Origin: Zygnema cylindricum
Taxonomy: Eukaryota; Streptophyta; Zygnematophyceae; Zygnematales; Zygnemataceae
Reading direction: 5' to 3'
DNA: 64,000 nt
Assembly: GCA_037447655.1 (NCBI GenBank)
Contig: JBBHKE010001558.1
Coordinates: 402,025-466,024, forward strand
Part shown: positions 11,302 through 21,586 of the stretch, piece by piece
Position numbering within the stretch: position 1 is the first letter of the stretch
Layout: every line of letters starts with the position of its first letter
Made by a program: the position numbers and the translations under genes
The notes under the pieces: model-generated
What the model was told of the DNA's origin: nothing
Database searches by the model: none
The model's input: only the letters and a program-made list of their open reading frames with translations

Positions 11302-11308
11302 TATAAAA
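11302..11308 (+). promoter_or_regulatory. TATA box of LTR-A
   Basis: 'gtataaaagg' directly after the 'ccagagagct' block. The same position holds tgtataaatgg at 16892 and gtaaatataaagg at 5711. It would set the U3/R border some 25-35 bases downstream. Confidence 0.55.
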
Positions 11309-11532
11309 GGTCATCTTTGACCAATAATAATTAACTGCTCATGGGAGTAAATTCAAGGATTTTTTTGGTAACAGACTAAGGGGAGTCTGTCCTTCTACGG
11401 GATGAAGTGTGATGAGTGTGTATTCTGTCAGGGTGTCAGTAATACTCATACAAAGACTAAGGGATTGAGGCTATCCTACGGGCTTTTGGTAAGCTGCTTA
11501 CTTTGAGTACCAATGGAGGTCTCAAAGTTACA

Positions 11533-11647
11533 ACAAGTGTGGGAGCTGAAGAAAGGAGTTAGATGCAGACTGCCTATGCTTCTTTTCTGCATTTTATCTA
11601 TTACAAAACAAACCTAGAAAATACTAAAAGAACTTGTAATTTATACA
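11533..11647 (-). mobile_element. family A 3' LTR of A2, truncated
   Basis: On the minus strand the LTR starts TGTATAAATTACAAG at 11647, preceded by an aaggggag polypurine tract (11648-11655). Only the first ~115 bases remain before a junction with the end of the plus-strand A1 LTR. The two elements therefore meet LTR to LTR in opposite orientation. Confidence 0.75.
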
Positions 11648-11660
11648 CTCCCCTTATTTT

Positions 11661-11999
11661 TTAGTCACTCTTTAATTTAAAATCACACTTCTCCCTGCAG
11701 AAAATTAGTTTAGGGGAAGACACACGTTTTGTCATCATATCTGCTACCAATTCACTATTTGGTTTATACTCTAAACTGATTATGTTGTTTTCTACTTTCT
11801 CCCTAATGAAGCTAAGTCTAATGTACATGTTTTTGGCTATAAAGTGATGTTTAGGATTGGCAGAAATGGCAATGGCTGCCTGATTATCACAAAACACCTT
11901 TTGGACACCACTTTTAAGATGACCAAGCTCACCAAGCAAAGACTTGACCCACATTAATTCTTTTACGGCAGAGCAAGAAGGTATATACTCACCCTCCAT
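11661..11999 (-). pseudogene. copia RNase H, A2
   Basis: Reads AVKELMWVKSLLGELGHLK, VQKVFCDNQAAIAISANPK, DIRLSF-like 'YIRLSFIREKV', and LVADMMTKRVSSPKLIFC. It ends KLKSD, then TAG next to the polypurine tract. The upstream part (12000-12411) continues the RNase H/RT connection in several frames with many stops. Confidence 0.88.
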
Positions 12000-12411
12000 G
12001 GTGGACTGAGCAATGACCTTTTATTACTTGCTGCTCTAGCAGTAAGCCCCATCACCCATATACAATACATACCCATATGTGCATCTCCTCATAGGAGCAT
12101 CCCTAAAGTTAGCATCACTCTAAGTGGTGATGTCAGTATTGTTCTCACCCAAATGCAACCATAGATCTCTAGTCCCTATAAGATATCTAAGGACTCTCTT
12201 AACTGCCTTCTAATCATTCTTAGAAGGAGCATTATACTCCTACTTAGTACTCCTACAGTTGCGGCTATGTCTGGACGGGTACAATTCATGAAATATATTA
12301 GGCTGCCCATTACTTGTCTATAAGTGATGGTCTACATAAATCTTTTCTCTTCCGGGCTTACTTATCATCGAAGATTATAACTCCCTCTTCCACACTCCCT
12401 TCACTTTCCTT

Positions 12412-13377
12412 CTATAGTTCCATAGGAGTGGTACAACTATTAGCCTTGTCCATTTTGAATCTTTCTAACATGTTTCTAATGGCCTCTTTTTGAGTTAATC
12501 TTATCACCTTTCCATCTCTGTCTCTCTTTACCTGAATTCCCAAAACACACCTTGCTTCTCCCATATCTTTCATCTCAAATCTTCCTTTTAGATCATTTTT
12601 CAACTTATTTATTTTATCCATAGATTTACTTAAAACAAGCAAATCATCAACATAAATAACAATAAAAATTATTCTTTCCTCATCTTCAAACAAATTAATT
12701 GAGTGATCTAAGCCGATCCGAATATATCCCAAACCTGTAAGAAACTCATCGAGCTTATTGTTTGATCGCCGGAGTGCCGTTTTCAGCATATACAAAGATT
12801 TGATCAATCGGTATACCTTGCTCTCCTCCCCTTGCTCCACAAATCCTGCAGCCTGTTGCATAAAAATCTCCTTATCCAACTCTCCATGTAGGAAGGCCGT
12901 CTTGATGTCCATCTGATGAACTTCCATGTCTTCTGCTGCCGCCATACTAAGAAGTATCCCATCAGAGGGAAACCTGACGACCGGAGCAAAAGTCTCCTCC
13001 TAGTCAATATCCTTTTGCTAGGTAAATCCCTTTGCCACTAATCGAGCCTTGTAGCGCTTAATGATGTTATCCGCGTTGAGCTCAAATTTGAATACCGAGT
13101 TATAGAAGATTGGCTTCCTATCAAAGGGACACTCCACCAATTCCCACGTATTGGCTGCCATAATCGAAGCCATCTCCTCATTAATGGCTGTCTTCCACCG
13201 GTTCCTCTCATGACATTTTATCGCCTCACCATAAGTTTGTGGTTCATGGGAATTAGCCAATTTGGTTACCTTGTTGTTAACTTGTTTCTCTTGCAGTCTT
13301 TTGCAACTTCTCATTCCACCCTCAAAATCTGATGTTGGAATGGATGGCTCTTGTGAATTCTTTTTGAACAGTTTCAA
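12412..13377 (-). pseudogene. copia reverse transcriptase, A2
   Basis: Split over at least three frames. 13018-13377 gives the lead-in (EPSIPTSDFEGGMRSCKRL, NRWKTAINEEMASIMAANTW, YKARLVAKGFT). A short frame gives PVVRFPSDG. 12412-12945 gives the core: EVHQMDIKTAFLHGELDKEI, LIKSLYMLKTALR (GLKQAP lost), YVDDLLVLSKSMDKINKL with both catalytic Asp, GRFEMKDMGEARCVLGIQV and AIRNMLERFKMDKANSCT. The intact KTAFLHG contrasts with the altered copy in A1. Confidence 0.9.
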
Positions 13378-13546
13378 CTTCTCCCCTATACCTCGATTTC
13401 GGGTCTATTTCCACCACGTCTTCCGCTTTGGTTCAAGTTGGCACTAGGGGTTCCACGGCTGAATTCTCCTCAGTTTTATTTGTACATGCAAGATCATCAT
13501 CTTCTCGAAAACGTGGGTAGTTAGGAAGCTCAAAGTCATCAGAATT

Positions 13547-14359
13547 TTATATGATTTTGACTGTTTTTGTATGCTTAAAGGGATCTATAGATTTCCCTTC
13601 ATCCATGACCACTAGAGGCTTTACGAGGATTATATCTTCTCTCTTGAGATTATAGACTCTATATCTTTTTACATCTTCAATATATCCTAGTAGATATCCT
13701 GGTTTTCTTTTCAGATCTAACTTCCAACTTGACCGATCTGTGTCTAGTCTGAATACTTCACTACCGAAAACCTTTGAGTGTGAAACATTTGGTTTTCGGC
13801 CGGTCCATCTCTTATAAGGAGTTTGGCCTTTTACTGCTGAAGTAAGAACTTTATTCTTGAGATAATTTGCACAATTCATAGTTTTGGCCCAAAATCTCTT
13901 TCCTATCTTCTTATTCGAGAGCATACTTGTTGCACTATCACTTAGTGTTCTATTTAACCTCTCGGCAACACCATTTTGCTCAAGATTTTGAGGAACTATC
14001 TTTTGGTGTTGCACTCGATGTTCTCTTAGAAAATCCTCAAACAGATTGGAGGTATACTCTCCCTCATTATCACTCCTTAATATCTAAATAAAGGTCTCAC
14101 GTAGTTTCTCACACCATGCCTTATATTCATTAAAAACCTGTGGGGCCTTTGATTTATTTTTCAAAAAATACACTCTAGAGTATCGAGACCAATTGTCAAT
14201 GATTGTCTTCATAAACCTTTTACCACCAGGTGAGGGCACTTTGGCCGACCCCCAAATTATCACTGTGTACCAAGTCTTACACTTTTTCCCCTTTATAAGT
14301 GGCTTCGTTTGGGAAGGGTAACTTGTGTGCCTTACCTTGAGCACGACCACTACAGTCAC
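13547..14359 (-). pseudogene. copia integrase, A2
   Basis: Two frames. 14084-14359 has KGKKCKTWYT then SPGGKRFMKTIIDNWSRYS; the first Asp region is shifted. 13547-14014 begins at MQHQKIVPQNLEQNGVAERL (Glu motif) and continues RTLSDSATSML, RFWAKTMNCANYLKN and YKRWTGRKPNVSHSKVFGSE. The RSDNEGE-like second Asp region falls between them (about 14040-14083) near a stop. Non-functional. Confidence 0.88.
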
Positions 14360-14510
14360 TTAGGTTTTCACTTTCTCTGAACTAAATTCCTTCCACTATT
14401 CCCATCTTTTTCATTTCTTTCAACTTATCTAAATGCACATGTCTAAGCCTCTTATCCGACATCATAATATCATGAACACCAACATAGTAAAGTTTTTTCT
14501 TTTCATTGCT

Positions 14511-14855
14511 TTAAATCAGCCTAAACATCCCTTGGCTACCTTTTTCAGCAGTGAAATAAACTCCCCCCTCAAAGCTAACAATAAATGTTCCCTTCCAAGT
14601 GCTAGTCTCAAAATCCTTATCATCTAACTCAGACGTTGAGTTGAGGTTTTTGTTTAACTCTGGAATAAACAACACATCAGAGAATGTCACTATGGATGTC
14701 TTTCCCTCGTCTAAGACTTTCAGATCTACCGATCTTACTATAGTAGTAGTGATTACCCTCCCATCCCCATACTCTATCTCTACGGTGGGAATCTTTCTCA
14801 TCTTAGTGAACAGGTTTTTATCCTTACACATGTGCATGGAGGCACGGGAATACAC
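14511..14855 (-). pseudogene. copia protease region, A2
   Basis: Resembles the copia aspartic protease to pre-integrase segment: SRASMHMCKDKNLFTKM, then VEIEYGDGRVI, TFSDVLFIPELNKNLNS and EGGVYFTAEKGSQGMFRL. The usual active site (Asp-Ser-Gly-Ala-Ser before HMC) reads Tyr-Ser-Arg-Ala-Ser, so the catalytic Asp and the Gly are lost. The position between the gag zinc finger and integrase fits. Confidence 0.8.
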
Positions 14856-15061
14856 AATCTAACCTCCTTCACCTTTTAAACCTCCAAAAGCACATTTTTA
14901 CTTTTAAGGAATTTTGACCTCGGTCGTTGCCTCCAACTCCTCATCCACCAAGAGCTCACCGTCCTCGTCCTCCGATTCCTCCTCGTGTTCCTAAGTCAGA
15001 AAAGCCTTTTTCTTTCCTCTAAGAGGTCCACCGATCTGCCCCTCCTTTAACCGAAGTTCGG

Positions 15062-15985
15062 TTAGCTTAGTGCACTCCGCCATATAGTGCCCTGGTTTTT
15101 TGCAAAAATGACACAAACCCTTCGGAGCCCTTGGTCCAATCTCCTCGTTCTGATTTTTCTGACCCCTCCTCCATAATTTCTGACCGGTTTCCTAGAATTG
15201 TTCTTCCTCCAATCGGTCCCACTTGCTAAAGCTTGCCACACTCTTTCCTTCCGTTCGGATCTCAATTCTGTTCTCCCGAATGAGAGTCATCCCTACCACT
15301 GAATTCCATATCCACCTTGAGTTTGGCAAGTCCTACACACGGTTGAACATGTTCTCGAACTCATCAAATAACTTCATGAGCAAGCAGTTAACCTTCATAT
15401 TTTCAATTTTAACCTGTCTAGCACTCTGTAGCTCCATGAATAGTGTTGCCAGCTAATTACAAAAATCGAACATCTTCCCCCCCTTGTATACATATGCGTC
15501 AATTTTTTGATCAACCAACTGCTATTGCTAAATCGTACCCCTTTGGTACATCTCTATGAGAGCCCAATGATCAGATGCCCTCTTTACCTGCAAAGGAGGA
15601 GATGCAAGCCCTTGAGTAAAATGGCAGAGGATGAAGTGCTTTGCCGCCATATTGTTGTAGTCCCAAGTATCGGTATCATTCTCCTTGTTCCTCTGAATAG
15701 GTGACATGAATGCCGAACCGGTGACTATTCGTGTGAATGTCTTCTTCTCCTTTTCTTATCCTCTACCTCCCTTTCCTTTGTCTCTTCTGATTGAAATGTA
15801 TGTGCTTCTTTGGTGAATCTGCTTCTTGTAAGCCTTGGAGGGATCCCAAGAGTGGATGGATGCCTCACCCGTCCACTCACTATTCCCCAAAACCGTTTCT
15901 AACATAGAGCTCCTATCATCATACTCTCCTTGTATATAAAGGTATGTCAATAAAAATGGGCACCATATTGGGTGGGCCCATAACT
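15062..15985 (-). pseudogene. copia gag with zinc-finger remnant, A2
   Basis: Capsid-like gag in several broken frames. The predicted start is the ATG inside the 5' LTR (about 16007 on the minus strand), reading MEVSQLQVMGPPNMVPIFI through the PBS and then broken by stops. Downstream text around 15756-15950 and 15230-15460 is gag-like in composition. 15062-15265 ends in a degenerate CCHC-like segment (VCVIFAKNQGTIWRSALS) at the usual gag C-terminus. Confidence 0.6.
15973..15985 (-). other. primer-binding site, half tRNA-iMet type (A2)
   Basis: On the minus strand AGTTATGGGCCCA follows directly on the LTR end TTGCA. TTATGGGCCCA is complementary to the anticodon arm of eukaryotic initiator tRNA-Met (TGGGCCCATAA), the priming mode described for Drosophila copia. 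Confidence 0.75.
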
Positions 15986-16095
15986 TGCAACTGTGAGACC
16001 TCCATAGGTCCTCCGAGTAGGTGTAATTCTACGGGCTCCATTGCCACCCAGAATTCTCAGATCTTAAGGAAGCTAATCTAGGTAGTGCCGATTCC

Positions 16096-17269
16096 TGTTG
16101 ATATTTGAGTATTTTCTAGGTCTTTATAGAAAAAGAGCAAAGGCAGTCTGTCCCTAACTCCCTTCTCCAAGCCCCCACACTTGTTGTAGTCACTGAAGGC
16201 TTGATAGGGAGCTAGAGCCATGGCTGCCTAAAGCTCATTAGAGAAGACATGGGGTGGATTAGATATATTTGCTAAAAGTTAATTGCCGGAACCAGGAATT
16301 GAACCTGGTACCTGCCGTCCGCCAATTTGAAGTAGCCGTTAGCTCTGACCGTTAGGCTAGGACACACATTACGATATATTAGATTTGGTAAATATATAAA
16401 TCGTTACATGTAGATTAATTCGTTTAACGGCGAATAGATACTTAGTGCATAGATACAGTTTGAATTAGTGCGTAGTACGGTACGCGGACAGAACGAATAT
16501 CGCGCATTTGTTTTGATAGCGAAACAAATACCGCGCGTCGAATTTCAACGGCTAGGATTATAGCCGGTTTTGATCGGACGGCCGCTATAGGCGCCGCGAT
16601 CACGGAAAAGGTACTTTTGGCGTTTTACGGTATTTGACACGTTAGATGACACGTGGCATGATAACATTGGATTACGGGGATTCCGGAGATTACAGGAACT
16701 AATCCTGATTTGACACGTTTCGACATTTTGGCCATGTCGTACAATGGCCGTACAGAAAGTACACCGGCACCTGTACTTTTCTGTACGACACAGTAATTTG
16801 ATTGGTGCCGTACTTCAGTAGATAGAGTTTTAGAGAGGGAATAGGACTTAGAAAATTTTGAGTAGCTAGTCGCCTCTCCCAGAGAGCACCCTGTATAAAT
16901 GGCAAACTTTGGGCAGCCATAACTATCAATTTACTTGACCATTTTCAGTGATTCTTTTTGCTGCGGACTCAGGGGAGTCCAAGCTACACAGGGGTGTAGT
17001 CGGTCAGAGTTTTTGTCTGCCAGGGTGGCTGTATTTCTAAGGGAAAGTCAAAGTGGGTGAATGTGTCCAAATCTCATATTCTAACTTTGCATTCTGTGAT
17101 GGAACTGAGCACACAGAAAGTGTTATTTCACAGGGGTGAATCTATATTGGGGTTCTGACTGTAAAGGGGTCAGTCACTTGGGTTTATAATAACTTGGAGT
17201 CGGCACTATCTAGATTAGCTTCTTTTGGATCTGCATACTCTGAGGGCCAATGGAGGTCTCAGAGTTTCA
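16096..17269 (+). mobile_element. solo family A LTR nested at third level
   Basis: Starts TGTTGATATTTGAG, ends GAGTTTCA (1174 bp), in opposite orientation to its host LTR. Flanked by ATTCC (16091-16095) and ACTCC (17270-17274), a target-site duplication with one mismatch. It carries the tRNA-like module, GTAC dyad (16749-16787), TATA box (16894-16900) and the gag ATG at 17250. Because host and guest are the same family, 16096-18511 forms a palindrome of over 2 kb. Confidence 0.82.
16284..16363 (-). other. tRNA-like module, best preserved copy
   Basis: On the minus strand a perfect T-arm is present: CCAGG, loop TTCAATT, CCTGG (16292-16308). 'tagcctaacggtcagagc' is the A-box/D-arm region about 55 bases upstream. 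The box spacing fits a class II tRNA with a long variable arm. The module lies antisense to the LTR promoter, in U3. No acceptor stem pairs convincingly. Confidence 0.6.
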
Positions 17270-18222
17270 ACTCCAAGTTTATATAAACCTAAATGATTGA
17301 CCCCTTGACTATCAGAACCCCATTAGAGCTTCACTCTGTGAAGTTAGACTTTCTGTGTGCTCAGTTTCACCACATAATGCAAAGTTAGAATATGAGATTT
17401 GGACACATTCACTAACTTTGAATTTCCCTTTGAAATGCAGCCACCCAGACAGGCAAAAACTCTTACCGACTACATCCATGTGTAGCTTGGACTCCCTTGA
17501 GTCTGCAGCAAAAAGAATCACTGAAATTGGTCTACTAAATTGATTGTTATGGCTGGCCAAAGTTTGCTATTTATACAAGGTGCTCTCTGGGAGAGAGGTG
17601 GCTACCTACCCGAAATATTCTAAGTCCTAATCCCCTCTCTAAACCCTCTAGTACTGAGGTATAGACCAATCACATTACTGTATAGTACATAAAGGTACAG
17701 ATGGCGGTGTACCTTTTGTACGGTCATCGTACAAAATGGCTAAAAAGTCAACACATGTCATATCCTGATTCGCTCTTATAATCTCCGGAATTCTTGCATC
17801 CAAATCATATCTCTCCACGTGGCGCCAAGTCATGCCACGTCAGAAAAACGGTATTGTACAAGAAAGTACAAGTGCCGGAGTATTTTCTGTACGGAGAGTG
17901 TACGATGTTGCCGTAATGTGACATTTGTCACATCCGGATTTGTTGTGTTCCGTTTCGAAGATTTTGCAACCTGTACGATGTCACCACGTGTTATCCGGAG
18001 CGGTGATGTCCGCAAATCGCCAAATTATCCTTTCGCGTAGCCGGCGCTAATGACGGCCGTCCGATTTATTTCGCCATTTCATACGGACCGTCGAAACAAA
18101 TGTCCGTACTATTTGTTTCGTCTGGTACAAAAAAGTACAATTGTTTCTATGCCATATAAACCGTAATCTAGTTAAATGGAAAACCCTACTAAATATTATT
18201 TAAATATTTACCAAACCCATTA

Positions 18223-18310
18223 CGTCTTAGCACTAGTCGAAGACTAAACGGATAAGGCTAACGACTACCAGTTACCTGACGGACTGTAGGTACCAGGATC
18301 AGTTCTTGGA
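18223..18310 (+). other. tRNA-like module in LTR U3
   Basis: 'gtcttagcactagtcgaaga' and 'ggataaggctaacg' replace the A-box/D-arm. The B-box region reads CCAGGATCAGTTCTTGG, still a 5-bp stem with a 7-base loop. Confidence 0.45.
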
Positions 18311-19228
18311 TCTGTCAGATACCATTTTGGTAAGTCTACCAAATCAACATCCTTTCTCCATAGAGAGCTAAGGTAGCCATGGCTCTAGCTCCCTGTCTAG
18401 CCTTCAGTGACTACAACAAGTGTGGGGGCTTGGAGAAGGGAGTTAGAGGCAGACTGCCTCTGCTATTTTTCCTATACTAAAACAAACCTAGAAAATACTC
18501 AAATATCAACAGTAGGTAGCGCATACGAAGCCTCCAGGATAACCCTGACCCTTTTATATTTCAGCAAGAATAAATGCCACCTTGGCAGACAAACACTCTG
18601 ACCACCTTTACCCCTAAGAAGGCAAGACTCTCTTGAGTCGATAGCAAAAAGAATCTTGTAATTTGCTCCCCTGAGCAGTAAGTTATGGAGAGTCAAAGTT
18701 GACCTTTGGTACAAAAGCTCTTTGGGAGAGAGGGTCCTCTCTACCAAATTTTCCTAAGTCTTTTCTCTCTCTAAAACTTTATCTATTGAAGTACGTCACC
18801 AATCAAAATACTGTATCGTTTAGAAAGGTACAAGTGCCGGTGTACTTTCTGTACGACCATTGTACGATACGGCTAACAAGTCGACACATGTCATATCTGG
18901 ATTTGTTCATGTAATTCTCGCAGATGCCGTAATCCAATGTTGTCGTGCCACGTGTCAATCGATGTGGCGACAACCGAAAATTGCCAAAATTCTATTCGGC
19001 GATCTTGGCGTTCTTCGCGGCCGTCCTATGAAAATCGGATATTAATCGTAGCTGTCAAAAATCATTGCGCGATATTTGTTTCGCCGTCGAAACAAAATGT
19101 ACGGTATCCGTTGCGTATTCGTACTGTACTTTGTACTTTACAAAACTGTATCCATGCGCGACGTTTATAGTTTCAGTTAAATGAATTTGTTTACGCGTCC
19201 TAGTTTAAATATATGTCAAACCTTATAT

Positions 19229-19320
19229 GTCTTAGCACCGATCCTAGACTATTAGGATAGAGCTAATTGCTACCGGCTAGCTTGATAGACGGTAGGCACC
19301 AGGATCAAATCCTAGGTCAA
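19229..19320 (+). other. tRNA-like module in LTR U3
   Basis: 'cttagcaccgatcctagact' then GGATCAAATCC in a CCAGGATCAAATCCTAGG hairpin context, antisense to the A2 5' LTR. Confidence 0.5.
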
Positions 19321-19524
19321 TCAAGTTCCTTTTTAGTAAATCTACTAAAGCATCTGCCTGTCCTCTAAATTGCACAGGCAGCTATGGCTCTATCTCCCTC
19401 TTCAACCTTTAGTGACTACAACAACTGTGGGAGTTGAAGAGAGGAGTTAGAGGCAGACTGCCTCGGCTTCTTTTATGAAATTAATTAAGACCTAGAAAAT
19501 ACTAAAAGAACCATTAATTCTACA

Positions 19525-19962
19525 GGAACAAGGACATTTTTTCAAATCTCAAACCGACTCTTGCAAAGAATATCTACTATGCATGCGACATGAGTGTTCA
19601 CACGTCAGCTCACGGTGATGTATCTTTGATGGTATATGTGGGGGGAAAGTCAGTTGAAAGAACTCTACACAATGTGTTGTATACGCTAGACTTTAAAATG
19701 AATCTATTTTATTCATCTTTGGTAGAAATCAAGGGTTTTGAGGTAGTCCTCAAAAAGGGTAGATAAGTGGTCCGCAAGCTAGGAAAAGTGGCTATAACAA
19801 GCAATACGAATGCAAGCAAAATGTATCGGATAGACATGGTTGAATGCAAAGAAAAAGATGTTCTCTATTCTAGTGTTTTATCTATTATTGAGTTATGGAA
19901 TAAGAGCTTATAACATATTGATTTTGATAGTCTCAAGAAAATGGTGAATGCAGGAAGGTTTA
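19525..19962 (+). pseudogene. copia protease/pre-integrase fragment (family B-like)
   Basis: Reads SVERTLHNVLYTLDFKMNLFYSSLVEIKGFEVVLKKGR, a stop, VVRKLGKVAITSN, ASKMYRIDMVE, DVLYSSVL and DSLKKMVNAGR. This parallels 41342-42103 of family B (ERTLQNVLF, KGFEVNLKNGR, SKMYRIDMA, DSLRKMV). Several stops. Bounded by the A2 LTR on the left and an LTR-like segment on the right, so it is an isolated scrap. Confidence 0.75.
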
Positions 19963-20765
19963 TATTAAAATGTGTGTATTTTCTAGGTATTTATTTGTCA
20001 ATGTTGAAAAGAAGTAATTAATATTAACTTCTTAATTTAGACTCTAGAGTAAAGAGAGAGAGAGAGAGTCACCATGGCTGCCGTCATAGTCAGAAAGAAA
20101 CAGACAGACAGATTGATAGATCACCAAAAGTTGCCCTAAACAGGATTTAAACATGGGTTTACGGAGTACTTTATAGACGTTCGCCTTGACCATTAAGGTG
20201 TTAAAGAAACGATACAAGTTTGTGGTTCGGCAATTAATTAAAGTGTCACGTAAACGTCACTTTCACTTAAACAGACCAAAATTGACCAAATGACATTTAT
20301 AGTCAAACGGCGCTCGCGGACGCGAATCTAACCGTGTAAAATACATGATCGGACGGACGACGTCGCCCCCGCCAAACCCGAATGAATATTTGGCAGATCT
20401 CGAAAATAGCGGCGCGCTGTGTCACGTGGCGCCACATCATTGGATGCCGGAAAGGATTGGAGGAGGAACGATGGCTCCCACGTTGACAAGTGTCAACCAG
20501 AAAGCCATGTTGTACAATGGCCGTACAAAGGTACAATCGGCCACTTTACCTTCTTGTACTATACACTCTTTTGAATGGCCGAGGGTAGAGTAGTAGGTAG
20601 TTGTGAGTAGGAGTTAAGGAACTTAGCGTGTTTGAGGCGCCTCTCTCCGAGTGTCTTTTTGTATTTATAGGCCATCTTTGGCCAACCATAACTAACTACT
20701 CAAGGGACAAAATTCAGTGATTCTTCTTGCTGTGGACTCAAGGGAGTCGAAGCTACACAAGGGTG
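19963..20765 (+). mobile_element. family A-like LTR, 3'-truncated and diverged
   Basis: Contains 'gtgtattttctagg' at its start, 'caccatggctgcc', an antisense tRNA-like module (20143-20215), a GTAC block (20508-20567), a TATA-like 'tgtatttataggcca', and the R stem 'ggactcaagggagtc'. It stops at 20765 against a family B LTR. Confidence 0.65.
20143..20215 (-). other. tRNA-like module in LTR U3
   Basis: Reverse complement 'caccttaatggtcaaggcga' is a good class II tRNA A-box/D-arm match. The B box is eroded to TGTTTAAATCC. Confidence 0.45.
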
Positions 20766-21174
20766 TGTTGTTCTACAACCACCGGTGCAGGTGGAGGAGC
20801 AGCAGTAGTAGTAGAAGTAGACATGATACACTCTCAGAAGCTATCAAGAATCCTACCAAACAGCTGTTCTTAAGCGCTCACCAATTCTTATACAAGCATC
20901 CAAACCTCACAAAACTCTATCAGAATATAGAGTAGCATAAACACTGATAACTCCCAAAGTTATAGCACAATTGACCCGACAACACTCAAGATATATTACT
21001 CAAAAGTTTCCCAAAAACTGTCTGCAGTTTTACTACTTGGAAGTCAGGATACATAATATGTTATGAGTCCTAAGTCTTATACTTGTGTTGAACTGGCAAC
21101 ACCAGTGTACTTGAGAGGTACATCAAACCACCAAGCTACCACTAATCTGTCAAGCTACCATTGAGCTATCACTA
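20766..21174 (-). mobile_element. family B LTR fragment
   Basis: Matches 34667-35080 almost base for base, including the antisense of the gag start (acatgatacactctcagaag). It starts TGTTGTTCTAC at 20766 and breaks off at 21174 at the edge of gypsy copy G1. No pol sequence of this element remains. Confidence 0.75.
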
Positions 21175-21586
21175 ACATACACAACAACGGAAATAAATAT
21201 GAAAAGTCAGAAAAATATATAAACCATGAGAAGGAACAAAGGTGAAAATGACCCAAGAAAGAAGGGAAAGAATACTCCCCTAGAGTGAAGTGAACCCAAT
21301 AATTCCCCCCCCAGCTCCTTAGCCTGTGGAGGAGCTGGCCAACACAGCTGAGGGCCTCGAAGAGATACGGAGGTAGCAATGGTCAACCGGGTTGAAAGAT
21401 AATGGAGAAGAGAGGCACTCCATGTAGAACCCTTGATCACCACCTGTACATGCATAAACACTCTGCAAACTCAACATCCCATTAGTATCACTATCCACCA
21501 CATTTAGAATGTGTGGAAAGCCTTCGGTGTCGACGGTATGGATCCGTTCCGTGAAAAACGAGTCGCCATTGTCTTCCCGAAGTTCG
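21175..21586 (-). other. G1 sequence after the protease, unrecognised
   Basis: Continues the G1 element on the minus strand. One frame (21319-21717) has RKICLPLVSPRKSLPIMAYL, which parallels RKICLPFISARQPMPTTAHS of G2 (33800). After that the two copies diverge and I find no DNMT or RT motif before the boundary at 21175. Purine-rich stretches (tggggggggaa, ctctaggggag) could be polypurine tracts, but no LTR is identified next to them. Confidence 0.5.

Larger units (their letters stand above)
7682..11532 (+). mobile_element. family A copia element A1, 5'-truncated
   Basis: Ty1/copia LTR retrotransposon lacking its 5' LTR, gag and protease. The internal region (7682-10530) carries pre-integrase zinc finger, integrase, RT and RNase H in the copia order (INT before RT). 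A polypurine tract (aaaaaaaaagggag) runs to 10530, and a 3' LTR spans 10531-11532. Integrase to RT is one reading frame broken only by nonsense codons, so the copy is relatively young among the family A copies here. The left edge at 7682 is a sharp junction with another element's LTR. Confidence 0.85.
10531..11532 (+). mobile_element. family A 3' LTR of A1 (1002 bp)
   Basis: TG...CA-bounded repeat, from TGTTGAAATT to GTTACA. It contains a tRNA-like module antisense (10741-10820), a GTAC-rich dyad (11157-11193), a TATA box, R-U5 stems, and near its end 'ccaatggaggtctcaaag', the gag ATG that in a 5' LTR copy would start translation. Confidence 0.85.
16022..18511 (-). mobile_element. solo family A LTR inserted in the A2 5' LTR
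   Basis: Starts (minus) TGTTGATATTTGAG at 18511 and ends at 16022 (…GAATTACA). Flanked by an exact 5-bp target-site duplication GTAGG (16017-16021 and 18512-18516). It is itself split by another LTR at 16096-17269. Net length is about 1311 bp. It contains the tRNA-like module 18223-18310. Confidence 0.82.
11533..19524 (-). mobile_element. family A copia element A2 (minus), degenerate
   Basis: Near-complete copia retrotransposon read right to left: 5' LTR (19524 to 15986, interrupted by nested LTRs), PBS, gag, zinc finger, protease, integrase, RT, RNase H, and a truncated 3' LTR ending at 11533. All domains are present in copia order, but every open frame is short and broken. The copy is older than A1. 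Without the nested 2495 bases its 5' LTR is about 1044 bp. Confidence 0.85.
15986..19524 (-). mobile_element. family A 5' LTR of A2, split by nested LTRs
   Basis: The minus-strand LTR starts TGTAGAATTAATGG at 19524 and runs to 18512. It resumes at 16021 and ends TTGCA at 15986, where the text joins in the same order as the uninterrupted copy at 5652-5945 (...gctgcctac|tctgaggacc...). It includes the tRNA-like module 19229-19320, a GTAC block (about 18800-18880) and a TATA-like region. Confidence 0.8.

Noticed and set aside
16284-16363. A functional tRNA-Leu or tRNA-Ser gene
   Set aside because: The T-arm is good, but acceptor and anticodon stems do not pair and the module recurs in every LTR of the family, so it is part of the LTR.
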